This document shows, piece by piece, positions 1-6,208 of a stretch of 34,068 nt of DNA. Position 1 is the first letter of the stretch. Each line of letters begins with the position of its first letter. Source of the DNA: an uncultured Candidatus Saccharibacteria bacterium (lineage in GTDB: Bacteria; Patescibacteriota; Saccharimonadia; Saccharimonadales; Saccharimonadaceae); the NCBI GenBank assembly GCA_947304135.1, contig CAMYZZ010000008.1:1-34068 (forward strand), in the 5' to 3' direction. The translations under genes and the position numbers were made by a program. A model generated the notes under the pieces. That model searched no databases. It saw only the letters and a list, made by a program, of their open reading frames with translations, and was not told the origin of the DNA.

Positions 1-41
1 TGAATATTCATTAACTCATCTCACTTCCATATTGTAATTTG

Positions 42-647
42 TTATTTAATCGGAAGGTTGTATGTATGAAAACCATCAAAACGGTCTGGAAAGTTAGACA
101 TTGCACCTGGACTTAATATCGCCTTACCAGAGTTTCTGCTGATGTCTTCTAGTGTTTCAATAACGCTTTTCTTATCTGTTTTACCAGAGAGAGTTTTGTC
201 GACTCCGGCACAGCCTAAGAAAAACTCAGTCAAGTCTGATTCTTTGTTTCCAGAATCTAGCAACTCGTCCCATATCTCGCTTATGTGTGTAGTATTAGAA
301 AATCTAATGCCAAATTTCTTCTCGAGTTTATTGATGAGGTGAACGGTAGGATAGTGATAGAAAATGGACATCTTCTTTCCACAAACCTGGCAAACTTTTT
401 CGCCCGTTGGGTGAATCTTACGCATGACTTTTGCATATACGCCTGGTTCAATTTTAAACCCAAGCTCTCTTGCCTTGTTTTCGCACCATTTAATGCGACC
501 CTGCCTAATTGTGGAAGTCTTATTGGCAACTACCCAGTTTAATGAGCCATCTAAACCACGCTCGATAGGTAAGCCCTTATAATTCGGGTGTGCTGCTATA
601 AACTCCGTATATTTAATAAAATTTGGATGCCAATTTTTTGATGCCAT
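42..647 (-). pseudogene. Truncated Alw26I/Eco31I/Esp3I-family type IIS restriction endonuclease, N-terminal part
   Basis: The protein matches my memory of the N-terminal part of the Alw26I/Eco31I/Esp3I family: WHPNFIKYTEFIAAHPNYKG near the start, IHPTGEKVCQVCGKKMS with a CxxC pair, and SPGAMSNFPDRFDGFHTYN near the end. Family members are roughly twice this length and continue after that last motif with a Cys/His-rich zinc-binding segment and the rest of the enzyme. Here the frame ends four residues later (LPIK, stop TAA), and none of the three frames in the remaining 41 bases shows the expected continuation. I therefore read it as a remnant lacking activity. No partner methyltransferases are visible; they could lie left of the window. 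The ORF track starts 13 codons upstream, but ATG at 647 fits the family start and lies 10 nt after a good promoter. Confidence 0.72.
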
Positions 648-657
648 AGTGTCTACT

Positions 658-686
658 ATTGTAGCATATAACAACATGAAAATCAA
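658..686 (-). promoter_or_regulatory. Promoter of the truncated restriction gene (near-leaderless)
   Basis: On the minus strand TTGATT and TACAAT are separated by 17 nt, and the -10 is preceded by TGC. The ATG at 647 follows 10 nt after the -10 box, so the transcript would have only a few leader bases and no ribosome binding site. Confidence 0.55.
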
Positions 687-712
687 CCTAACGCAAGAGT
701 AGAATACTAAAC

Positions 713-732
713 ACCAGCCCGTCAGGACTGGT
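713..732 (-). terminator. Hairpin between the two minus-strand genes, weak terminator
   Basis: ACCAGTCC-TGAC-GGGCTGGT on the minus strand forms an 8-bp stem (one G-T pair) just downstream of the stop of the 91-aa gene. It is followed only by GTTTAG, so the T-tract is poor. On the plus strand it is followed by TATTTTCTT. Confidence 0.4.
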
Positions 733-760
733 TATTTTCTTGTGCTTAAAAAATGGCTAC

Positions 761-1036
761 CTACTTGGCTTTTGCCCAAACCTCATCAAGTTCTTCGAGC
801 TTTTTAATCCTAGCCTCAGACTCGTCTTTCATTAACTGTTTGTGTTCTTCTTCGTTTAGGCTCTTAATCCAGAGTAACTCTTTCATTTCACCAGTATAGA
901 GCATTTCGTCAGCCTCAACTTCCATAAGGTTTATGCGATTGTCGACCTCGTTGTCTGGCATATCTATTTTCGGCATCGAGCGATATCGAGGTATGCCTTT
1001 CTTATCTAAATATTTCATTAAAACTAGTTTTTTCAT
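761..1036 (-). CDS. Hypothetical protein, 91 aa, acidic/helical
   Basis: I do not recognise this protein. It begins with a basic stretch (MKKLVLMKYLDKKGIPRYRS), followed by a strongly acidic, probably helical remainder rich in Glu, Lys and Leu (EVEADEMLYTGEMKELLW, then EEEHKQLMKDESEARIKKLE). There is no signal peptide or membrane segment. No convincing Shine-Dalgarno precedes the ATG. The gene lies 34 nt downstream of a 34-aa ORF on the same strand and 74 nt upstream of a hairpin, so the two could form a small operon leading towards the broken restriction gene. Codon use is AT-rich like its neighbours. The coding call rests on length and a clean frame in an otherwise empty stretch. Confidence 0.55.
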   Translation of the reverse strand: MKKLVLMKYLDKKGIPRYRSMPKIDMPDNEVDNRINLMEVEADEMLYTGEMKELLWIKSLNEEEHKQLMKDESEARIKKLEELDEVWAKAK

Positions 1037-1070
1037 AAACTAATTTTTGTTCTATTGGTAATTTTGATTG

Positions 1071-1175
1071 TTAGACGAGGCTCGGTAGCATATCAGGAGT
1101 TAGCTCCGCAATCGTTCCGTCGCAAAGCTCTATTTCGCCATCAATTTCACACAGCTCGCATTCTATATTCGTCAT
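1071..1175 (-). CDS. Possible small ORF, 34 aa, with a CxxC pair
   Basis: A 34-codon ORF too short for the ORF track begins MTNIECELCEIDGEIELC and ends at TAA 34 nt before the next minus-strand gene. It contains CELC plus a third Cys. A GATAAT -10-like box lies 9 nt before the ATG, matching the spacing seen at leaderless genes elsewhere in this window, but no good -35 is present. No family is recognised. It could be a chance ORF. Confidence 0.35.
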   Translation of the reverse strand: MTNIECELCEIDGEIELCDGTIAELTPDMLPSLV

Positions 1176-1252
1176 AGTAATTTAATTATCCCCCACTTAG
1201 TCCCCGTAATATGATAAACGGCAAAACGGACAAAACGGCATTTATGACATAC

Positions 1253-1417
1253 TTATTTAGATTCTGGGTCATAGTCCTCTAGTCGTTGACGGATGTCTTC
1301 CTTGTAGATGGTTAAAGCCTGCTTAATTTTGCCCAGCCAAGCATAATCGCAATAGGCTAGACCTATTGTTTTTTTGCTAAGATTACGTAAATCTGTTATA
1401 ATATTTAGGCAAGCCAT
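1253..1417 (-). CDS. Small ORF, 54 aa, sharing a C-terminal peptide with a fragment near 3.1 kb
   Basis: Below the ORF-track limit, this frame runs from ATG at 1417 to TAA at 1253. Its C-terminal half (AWLGKIKQALTIYKEDIRQR) is nearly repeated by a fragment at 3094-3180 on the same strand (YWLGQIRQALTIYKEDIKQK). The DNA differences fall largely at third codon positions, which supports a protein-coding past. The N-terminal part (MACLNIITDLRNLSKK) overlaps the plus-strand promoter and leader hairpin of the next gene, so that part may be accidental and the true gene may be a broken 3' end. Function unknown. Confidence 0.45.
   Translation of the reverse strand: MACLNIITDLRNLSKKTIGLAYCDYAWLGKIKQALTIYKEDIRQRLEDYDPESK
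1374..1402 (+). promoter_or_regulatory. Promoter of the coiled-coil gene
   Basis: TTGCTA and TATAAT separated by 17 nt. Transcription would start near 1409, at the foot of a perfect hairpin, giving a leader of about 59 nt with a ribosome binding site. Confidence 0.65.
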
Positions 1418-1430
1418 ACACTATGGCTTG
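1410..1430 (+). promoter_or_regulatory. Perfect 9-bp inverted repeat at the transcription start
   Basis: CAAGCCATA-CAC-TATGGCTTG is a perfect 9-bp stem with a 3-nt loop, placed immediately downstream of the -10 box. At the DNA level it is a good operator shape; in RNA it would cap the 5' end. There is no T-tract, so it is not a terminator. Confidence 0.5.
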
Positions 1431-1467
1431 TACTTTTATATCTATTTAGAAAGGTTGGTGGCTATGT

Positions 1468-2631
1468 ATGTCCAGAAACTACGAGTTGGACTCTTTGAAG
1501 TCCAGAGAGCAAGACGCTTTCCAGCGCAAACAGGCTGCATTCCAACGCTACGCAGATGCTAGAGATCGTTGCAATGAAGCTCATGACGCTATGCAGACTG
1601 CTTGGGGAGAAAGAGTTAGCGCAAAAGAAGAAATGAATCGTGAATGGAAGGAAATGCAGAGGGCTAGCGAAAACTACCGCGAAGTATGGGATGAATACGG
1701 AAGAATCCGTGATCAGAACAATTACGAAATTGAACGTCTTCGCGCCGAAGCTGACTCCGAACATCAGCAAATGATTGATTGTTTCGAGCAGGCAAGCAGT
1801 TGCTATGAATTTGGTGACAAGTCCGAGGCTCCGTATTGGTCTTCTCAAGGGCATAATCACAAAGATCGTCGTGACAGCATCAATGAAGAGGTTAGCAGAC
1901 TTTGTCAAGAGGTAAAATCTGCCAGACAGGATGCCGAATGGCGCGCTCCAAAAACCGATTCTTCTGCTTTTCACAGAGCAAAAGAAGTCTTTGAGAGAGC
2001 TAAATCTCGTCACGAATCTGCTCAAGCGGAGTTTAAACGTCTTAAAGCCGAGCGCGATCGCCTCAAAGATGCATTTGACTCCCTGCAAGCCGAGCATACT
2101 CATCTCAAAGAGGAGTTCCAAAGGAAACTCGAAGAAGTTAAATCAGCCAATAAACGCGAACGCGAAAGAACCCTTGATAAAGCCGGCGTTCGCTGGTCCG
2201 AGCGTAATGATGCAAAAATCGTCAAAAAAGCCGATGGTACGACTCAGGTTTATCATGGTGGCCTTGGCAAAGGTGATGGTTTAGGCCATGGCCATACTAC
2301 GCTTGATCAGTTTGGCAACAAAACCTATGATCGTGACGCATTCGCCGAGCATGGACATCAGAATTTTACTGATGACGGTACGAATACTTGCAAAACGCTT
2401 GCTGTCGGCACTGATATGTTTGATGGCAGACCAGCAAAGATTCGCCATCGTAAAGACGGAAGAACGGATATTTTCTTTACCGACTCCGGCAATTATGGCG
2501 ATGGTCTTGGCCATGGACATGTTGTTCTTGATCGCGATGGAAGCACGATTTATATGCGTGACCAGTGGCAGGATAAAAATCAGGGACAATACCTGATTGA
2601 CGAGTCAAAAGACGATCATACTAAAATCTAA
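1468..2631 (+). CDS. Coiled-coil protein with two C-terminal GDGLGHGH repeats
   Basis: Residues 1 to about 240 are highly charged and helical with long coiled-coil character (for example EEMNREWKEMQRASENYREV and RLKAERDRLKDAFDSLQAEH). The C-terminal third holds two copies of one motif, at about 248-293 and 322-370: AKI, a KxDGxT turn, GDGLGHGH, LDxxG, then YxRD. The GHGH core could bind a metal. There is no signal peptide or transmembrane segment, so it is probably cytoplasmic. The ATG at 1468 follows an AAAGGTTGGTGG ribosome site; an out-of-frame ATG lies 4 nt earlier. It stands alone between its own promoter and terminator inside an AT-rich accessory region. I do not recognise the family; a structural or toxin-type role would be speculation. 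Confidence 0.8.
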   Translation: MSRNYELDSLKSREQDAFQRKQAAFQRYADARDRCNEAHDAMQTAWGERVSAKEEMNREWKEMQRASENYREVWDEYGRIRDQNNYEIERLRAEADSEHQQMIDCFEQASSCYEFGDKSEAPYWSSQGHNHKDRRDSINEEVSRLCQEVKSARQDAEWRAPKTDSSAFHRAKEVFERAKSRHESAQAEFKRLKAERDRLKDAFDSLQAEHTHLKEEFQRKLEEVKSANKRERERTLDKAGVRWSERNDAKIVKKADGTTQVYHGGLGKGDGLGHGHTTLDQFGNKTYDRDAFAEHGHQNFTDDGTNTCKTLAVGTDMFDGRPAKIRHRKDGRTDIFFTDSGNYGDGLGHGHVVLDRDGSTIYMRDQWQDKNQGQYLIDESKDDHTKI

Positions 2632-2653
2632 CTTATTCTAAAGCACTTTTATT

Positions 2654-2681
2654 AAGACCAGTCGCTTTCGGCTGGTCTTTT
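2654..2681 (+). terminator. Intrinsic terminator of the coiled-coil gene
   Basis: AAGACCAG and CTGGTCTT form a perfect 8-bp stem around a 10-nt loop, ending in a short T run, 23 nt after the stop codon. Confidence 0.75.
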
Positions 2682-2692
2682 CATTGTTGAAA

Positions 2693-2701
2693 TGGTATAA
2701 T
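2693..2701 (+). promoter_or_regulatory. Extended -10 promoter, leaderless type
   Basis: TGGTATAAT with its last base 7 nt before the ATG of the 125-aa gene. No ribosome binding site is present, so the transcript should begin at or beside the start codon. Confidence 0.65.
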
Positions 2702-2708
2702 AATAGAT

Positions 2709-3086
2709 ATGATGAATAAAATCGAACAAGAAGAATTGGCTGAGATTCTCAATTCCTATGGCATTGAAGGAGTTCTTTATGATGGCGCAAAGCAAATAAC
2801 CCCAGACTCCATGATTTACATCTTTTCCGATAAGGATGGTGCAAAATACGTTCTTCTTGCCGCAGATTATCTAGGTGGCTATGAAGAGTTTGAAATGCCG
2901 TATGACTTTGAATTTGATGACGGATTTCCATATAGCCAAGCATCTTTTCGTGCAGTTAAAGTATTTTCTTACAAAGAAGATGCAAAGAAAAAGGCCGATG
3001 GATATATTGATGACAAACATTATTGGACTAAGGCTAGTACTGGTGATGTTTGTATGCTCTTTGCCGTAGATGAATTAAAAGTATAA
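2709..3086 (+). CDS. Hypothetical acidic protein, 125 aa
   Basis: The function is not recognised. The protein is small, acidic and mixed alpha/beta, with segments such as SMIYIFSDKDGAKYVLLAAD and YEEFEMPYDFEFDDGFPYSQ that look like beta strands with acidic turns, reminiscent of immunity- or SUKH-like proteins only in general character. There is no signal peptide or membrane helix. It has its own leaderless-type promoter directly after the terminator of the coiled-coil gene, so it is separately transcribed. Translation could also start one codon later (MNKIEQ). It ends before a fragment of a paralogous peptide on the opposite strand. Confidence 0.7.
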   Translation: MMNKIEQEELAEILNSYGIEGVLYDGAKQITPDSMIYIFSDKDGAKYVLLAADYLGGYEEFEMPYDFEFDDGFPYSQASFRAVKVFSYKEDAKKKADGYIDDKHYWTKASTGDVCMLFAVDELKV

Positions 3087-3093
3087 AAATACT

Positions 3094-3180
3094 CTATTCA
3101 AGTTTGAAATTGTTGAGCTTTTGTTTAATATCTTCCTTGTAAATTGTTAATGCCTGACGAATTTGCCCCAGCCAGTAAAA
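3094..3180 (-). pseudogene. 3' gene fragment: second copy of the WLGxIxQALTIYKEDI peptide
   Basis: The minus strand reads YWLGQIRQALTIYKEDIKQK and then NNFKLE before TAG, closely matching the C-terminus of the 54-aa ORF at 1253-1417. No start codon is found, and the frame runs back into the terminator of the radical SAM gene. I read it as the severed 3' end of a gene. Together the two copies form an imperfect direct repeat around the 1.9-kb stretch that carries the coiled-coil and 125-aa genes. Confidence 0.5.
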
Positions 3181-3184
3181 CAAT

Positions 3185-3209
3185 AAAAAAGGCCGGAATA
3201 ATTCCAGCC
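3185..3209 (-). terminator. Intrinsic terminator of the methyltransferase-radical SAM operon
   Basis: On the minus strand GGCTGGAA-TTA-TTCCGGCC, an 8-bp stem with one G-T pair, is followed by six T. It lies about 12 nt after the radical SAM stop codon. Confidence 0.85.
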
Positions 3210-3220
3210 TAATTTTATTG

Positions 3221-4126
3221 CTACATGTAATAATCAAACATGTACGCATACTGTAAGAAGTGTCCACGATGATTGAATACTGGATTGTTCCAGCATTTCA
3301 ATAACCCATCAGTAAAAATGTTGCCCACCGTAATGCAATCGTCTTCCGAATATCCTTGCGATACGATATCGCCACGCGAGTTGATCAGGAAACATGAATG
3401 TAAATTTGTTGCATAATCCTGAATCGTAATAAAAGGCTCGTCGCCAGACACTGCTTTCTTTTCGCGAAGAAGGTTTAAATAATATTTTCTCTCCTCTTCA
3501 GTTAGCAACAAGTCGTCATTCTGATATGCTTTACCCTGCGGTGCAATCAAGATATAGAAAAGACGCTCCACTCCAAGACTCTTAACCAAATCATAAATAT
3601 AATCAATCTGGTCAAGGTTATCCCTGCGGATAAGATAATTCACCCTAATTGGTACACCGGCAGCCTTGTAACGCTTGATATTTTCAACTGCACGAGCGTA
3701 AGCCCCTTTTCCTCGCGACTTATCATGAGTCTCCTCATTTCCGTCCAGAGAAATTAGTAGCAAAGTATTCGTTTTAATCAAAGTCTCTGCTATTTTTTCA
3801 CTCCAAACTGAACCATTAGAAGTTACCAAAGTCTCAATGCCTTTTTCCGCCGCATAAGTCAAAAGTTCCGGAAAATCTGGCCTAAGCAGTGGTTCTCCAC
3901 CGGTAAAATCAATTCTTACCAAGTTTGCATCCACCAGGATATCAACGATTTCTTTCATCTTATCTAATGGCAATTCGTCTGGATCCTGCTCACCTGCCAA
4001 GCAAAACGGGCAATGATAATTGCACTTCTTTGTGACCTGCCAGCAAAGCGAAAGCGGGTTACTAAGCTGTACCTTGAGCTTTGAAAGTTTTTCGTCATGT
4101 CCTGCCTTTTTCTCAACAATTTCCAT
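3221..4126 (-). CDS. Radical SAM protein with SPASM-like C-terminus
   Basis: The CxxxCxxC cluster motif (KCNYHCPFC, near residue 35) and the downstream GGEPLL are the classic signs of a radical SAM enzyme that binds a 4Fe-4S cluster and cleaves S-adenosylmethionine. The rest fits the MoaA/PqqE/SPASM group. The C-terminal part (SCFLINSRGDIVSQGYSEDD followed by a Cys and VGNIF) looks like a reduced SPASM/twitch domain with few cysteines. The ORF track starts at a TTG at 4141, but the GGAGG inside that extension lies 8 nt before ATG at 4126, so the shorter start (MEIVEKKAG, 301 aa) is preferred. Its ribosome site overlaps the stop codon of the upstream methyltransferase, implying translational coupling. 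The substrate is unknown; no precursor peptide was found. Confidence 0.88.
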   Translation of the reverse strand: MEIVEKKAGHDEKLSKLKVQLSNPLSLCWQVTKKCNYHCPFCLAGEQDPDELPLDKMKEIVDILVDANLVRIDFTGGEPLLRPDFPELLTYAAEKGIETLVTSNGSVWSEKIAETLIKTNTLLLISLDGNEETHDKSRGKGAYARAVENIKRYKAAGVPIRVNYLIRRDNLDQIDYIYDLVKSLGVERLFYILIAPQGKAYQNDDLLLTEEERKYYLNLLREKKAVSGDEPFITIQDYATNLHSCFLINSRGDIVSQGYSEDDCITVGNIFTDGLLKCWNNPVFNHRGHFLQYAYMFDYYM

Positions 4127-4131
4127 AATTT

Positions 4132-4806
4132 CTACCTCCAAAAATCTAAAAAATCAGTTTCCAGTATCAAAACATTGTGCTGAATCTGTAAGGAATCAAG
4201 CTTAACATCTTTCTGGTTAGGAAAAACGTCATAAAAAACGCTCTCGTTTGGCAAATTGATGCAAGTTGAAAGAACTGTTTTTTCAGAAAACCCCAACCTT
4301 TTGTACAGATCGCGCATTTCCAAAGTTAGCCCTTCTATGCCGGTAATCGCAGCGAATTCATCGTCGCCAGCATTCTCAACTAAAATGATTTTTCCATCAT
4401 CCTTCAAAACGCTTTTGAGTACCTTAAAAATTTCCGGAAAAGCGTCGCGCATCGATGTCATACTCCAACCACCGAATACAACATCAACTGTTTTCTCTGG
4501 AAGCTCTAAATGCTTTACATCCGTGAGCGCAAACTCTGCATTTTCAAGATTATTTTTTTCCTTGTTAATCTTCATTAAGGACGGGCTGCGTTCAGCAACA
4601 AATAGTTTTTTACAAGATTCTGCTAAGAACTTTGTAAATTTACCACTGCCAGCTCCTATTTCGAGCACGGTTTTGTCGCTAAAATCATAGTTATCTCTAA
4701 GGTACTTAAAAATTAAGCCCTCAGAATCTTCGCATTGACTAAATTTCTCATAAGTCAGCCCCACATTATAGTCAAACAACCAAAGTTTGCTCGTCTCATT
4801 GCTCAT
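4132..4806 (-). CDS. Class I SAM-dependent methyltransferase
   Basis: The Rossmann-fold SAM-binding motif I VLEIGAGSGKFTKFLAESC sits near residue 45, followed by an acidic motif II (LFVAERSPSL) and a motif near residue 105 (VDVVFGGWSMTSMRDAFPEI). It is a class I methyltransferase of 224 aa with no clear subfamily. The start is supported by AAGAGGTG 7-8 nt upstream; an earlier ATG there is out of frame and ends at once. It is the first gene of the minus-strand pair with the radical SAM enzyme and shares a divergent promoter region with a second methyltransferase. The pairing suggests both act on one product, but the product cannot be named. Confidence 0.85.
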   Translation of the reverse strand: MSNETSKLWLFDYNVGLTYEKFSQCEDSEGLIFKYLRDNYDFSDKTVLEIGAGSGKFTKFLAESCKKLFVAERSPSLMKINKEKNNLENAEFALTDVKHLELPEKTVDVVFGGWSMTSMRDAFPEIFKVLKSVLKDDGKIILVENAGDDEFAAITGIEGLTLEMRDLYKRLGFSEKTVLSTCINLPNESVFYDVFPNQKDVKLDSLQIQHNVLILETDFLDFWR

Positions 4807-4847
4807 AACATATTCACCTCTTTCTTAAAATTCTTCCAATTAGGACC

Positions 4848-4875
4848 AATATATAGTTTATCATAAAATTGCCAA
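4848..4875 (-). promoter_or_regulatory. Leftward promoter of the methyltransferase-radical SAM pair
   Basis: Minus-strand TTGGCA, 16-nt spacer, TATATT. The -35 lies within the left arm of the dyad shared with the rightward promoter. Confidence 0.5.
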
Positions 4876-4906
4876 AGTAGCAATGATATGTTGCAATTTT
4901 ATAAAC
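4856..4906. promoter_or_regulatory. Dyad between divergent promoters, likely operator
   Basis: The left arm GTTTATcatAAAATTGC and the right arm GCAATTTTATAAAC are inverted copies apart from a 3-nt insertion, separated by 20 nt. Inside them TTGCcaaagtaGCAA forms a smaller dyad. The -35 boxes of both divergent promoters lie in the arms, so one bound regulator could control both operons. Part of the symmetry could simply come from two similar promoters back to back. Confidence 0.5.
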
Positions 4907-4919
4907 TCTATGCTATAAT
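4891..4919 (+). promoter_or_regulatory. Rightward promoter of the methyltransferase-SPOUT-flavoprotein operon
   Basis: TTGCAA, 17-nt spacer, TATAAT, with an extended -10 (TGCTATAAT). The predicted start is at about 4926. Confidence 0.7.
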
Positions 4920-4925
4920 AACCAG

Positions 4926-4956
4926 CGATTGAGTCCTAAAAGCTTAATCGTTTTTT
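4926..4956 (+). terminator. Attenuator-like hairpin at the start of the leader
   Basis: CGATTGAG and CTTAATCG form an 8-bp stem (one G-T pair) followed by six T, beginning at the predicted transcription start. It lies between the promoter and the first gene of the rightward operon, so it would act as an attenuator. No alternative anti-terminator pairing was obvious to me. Its stem is AT-rich, so termination may be partial. Confidence 0.5.
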
Positions 4957-4996
4957 AATAGTTAACAAGCGTATTTCTAAGAAGGGAGGGGATAAT

Positions 4997-5710
4997 ATGC
5001 GCTGTGATTATGACGAAACGACTTTAGCTGCCAGAACAAAAACTGAAAGCATTACACCTCGGCAAAATGTAGATATAAACGATATATTTTTTAAAACTAT
5101 ATCCCAATATCTCAAAGATGCTGACAGCCTTTTAGACATTGGGACAGGGAACGGTTTCGTCTTAAGCGAGATAGTTCGACGCAACCCACAGCTAAAACTC
5201 AAATTATGCGGAGTTGATAATTCCGCTGAAATGGTTATGCTTGCGAAAAAGAATCTCATGGATTTAGCCAATATCGAAATTGCCGATGCTGGCTATTTAC
5301 CATTTGGCCAAAAAAGTTTTGATGTTGTAACCGCTAAAAACGTTACTCGTATTAACGCCGAAGAAGCCTACCGTGTTTTAAAACCAGGAGGAATCTTCGT
5401 TTTTCGTGAATACGGACCTGGCAAAGGCCTCTGTGAAATAGCTTCGCTTTTTCCAGGACGCATTATAAGACAACGTGAGCCACAGTTTTATATTGACAAT
5501 TTTGTCAAAGCCGGCTTTTCCGTAGTCAATTTCAAAACTTACGAAGTAATCAGACATTATGATTCACCTAAAGACTTAGTAACGATCGCCAAAAGTTTTC
5601 CATTTATTGAAAACTTTAGCGAATCGGACGCAAAATTAATCATTAGAACATGCCACAATGCAAACGTGACATCAGATCCATTTATATTGATTTGTAGAAA
5701 GGAAAAATAA
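4997..5710 (+). CDS. Class I SAM-dependent methyltransferase, UbiE-like
   Basis: Motif I LLDIGTGNGFVLSEIVRRNP begins near residue 45, then the acidic motif II (LCGVDNSAEMV) and YRVLKPGGIFVFREYGPGKG typical of the UbiE/Methyltransf_11 group. It likely methylates a small molecule or a modified macromolecule. The strong GGGAGGGG ribosome site ends 6 nt before ATG. It is the first gene of a three-gene operon with a 4-nt gap to the SPOUT-like gene. Codon use is AT-rich compared with genes after 7.4 kb. The substrate is unknown. Confidence 0.85.
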   Translation: MRCDYDETTLAARTKTESITPRQNVDINDIFFKTISQYLKDADSLLDIGTGNGFVLSEIVRRNPQLKLKLCGVDNSAEMVMLAKKNLMDLANIEIADAGYLPFGQKSFDVVTAKNVTRINAEEAYRVLKPGGIFVFREYGPGKGLCEIASLFPGRIIRQREPQFYIDNFVKAGFSVVNFKTYEVIRHYDSPKDLVTIAKSFPFIENFSESDAKLIIRTCHNANVTSDPFILICRKEK

Positions 5711-5714
5711 TATT

Positions 5715-6185
5715 ATGAGAAAAGTTGAATTATTGTTTGACGCTCTTAGAGCGCCTTACGACATGGCACACATTATCCAGATTGCTCAGGCAATTGACGC
5801 AAAAGTCTACACTTCTGGCAACTCATTATCTTTTGATATGCCAAAAGTAGCATCTAAAGTTCGTTCATGGAACATTAAGGATGGATTCAAGGCTACTCAT
5901 TACGACACATTCGAAGATGCCGTTGATGACTTGCGTGCTCAAGGAAAATACTTAATTGGCACCTCTGGTGAAACCACCAAAGAGTTCTATGACGTAGAAT
6001 TACCAACCGACAAAGATATTGTCATTGTTTTTGGTACAGAAACTTCTGGTCTTACTAAAAAGAAGCAGGCTATGCTCGACGACATCGTGAAACTTCCAAT
6101 GGACAAGAGTAAAGTTGACTTTCTTACCTTGCCAGTAGCAGTTTCCGCTATGGCCTATGAGCTCTACCGTCAGTACCACTTATAA
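5715..6185 (+). CDS. SPOUT (TrmH/TrmL-like) RNA methyltransferase-family protein, key residues altered
   Basis: The overall pattern is that of the SpoU/TrmH family, which methylates ribose 2'-OH in RNA: LFDALRAPYDMAHIIQIAQA (motif 1 region), IVFGTETSGLTKKKQAMLDD (motif 2) and FLTLPVAVSAMAYELYRQ (motif 3), at about the TrmL length (156 aa). The residues usually conserved are changed. The motif 1 Asn and Arg positions appear as Asp and Gln, and the SLN of motif 3 reads FLTLP, without Asn. The SAM-binding knot is probably kept while catalysis or substrate may differ. It follows the methyltransferase by 4 nt with a GAAAGGA ribosome site. It could be a divergent tRNA Nm34-type enzyme or a repurposed SAM-binding protein. 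Confidence 0.75.
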   Translation: MRKVELLFDALRAPYDMAHIIQIAQAIDAKVYTSGNSLSFDMPKVASKVRSWNIKDGFKATHYDTFEDAVDDLRAQGKYLIGTSGETTKEFYDVELPTDKDIVIVFGTETSGLTKKKQAMLDDIVKLPMDKSKVDFLTLPVAVSAMAYELYRQYHL

Positions 6186-6208
6186 TTTTTAGCAAAGGGG
6201 GGATTAAT

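Noticed and set aside
1374-1562. 62-aa plus-strand ORF before the coiled-coil gene
   Set aside because: It begins upstream of the predicted transcription start and runs out of frame into the coiled-coil gene; no coding signs.
1462-2121. 219-aa minus-strand ORF opposite the coiled-coil gene
   Set aside because: It is a shadow of the plus-strand gene: the plus frame has promoter, ribosome site, terminator and repeated protein motifs, while the minus frame shows a low-complexity Phe/Ser/Leu mix typical of antisense.
4926-4996. Riboswitch in the leader of the rightward cluster
   Set aside because: The leader is only about 70 nt with a single simple hairpin; none of the known SAM, flavin or preQ1 aptamer signatures was recognised.
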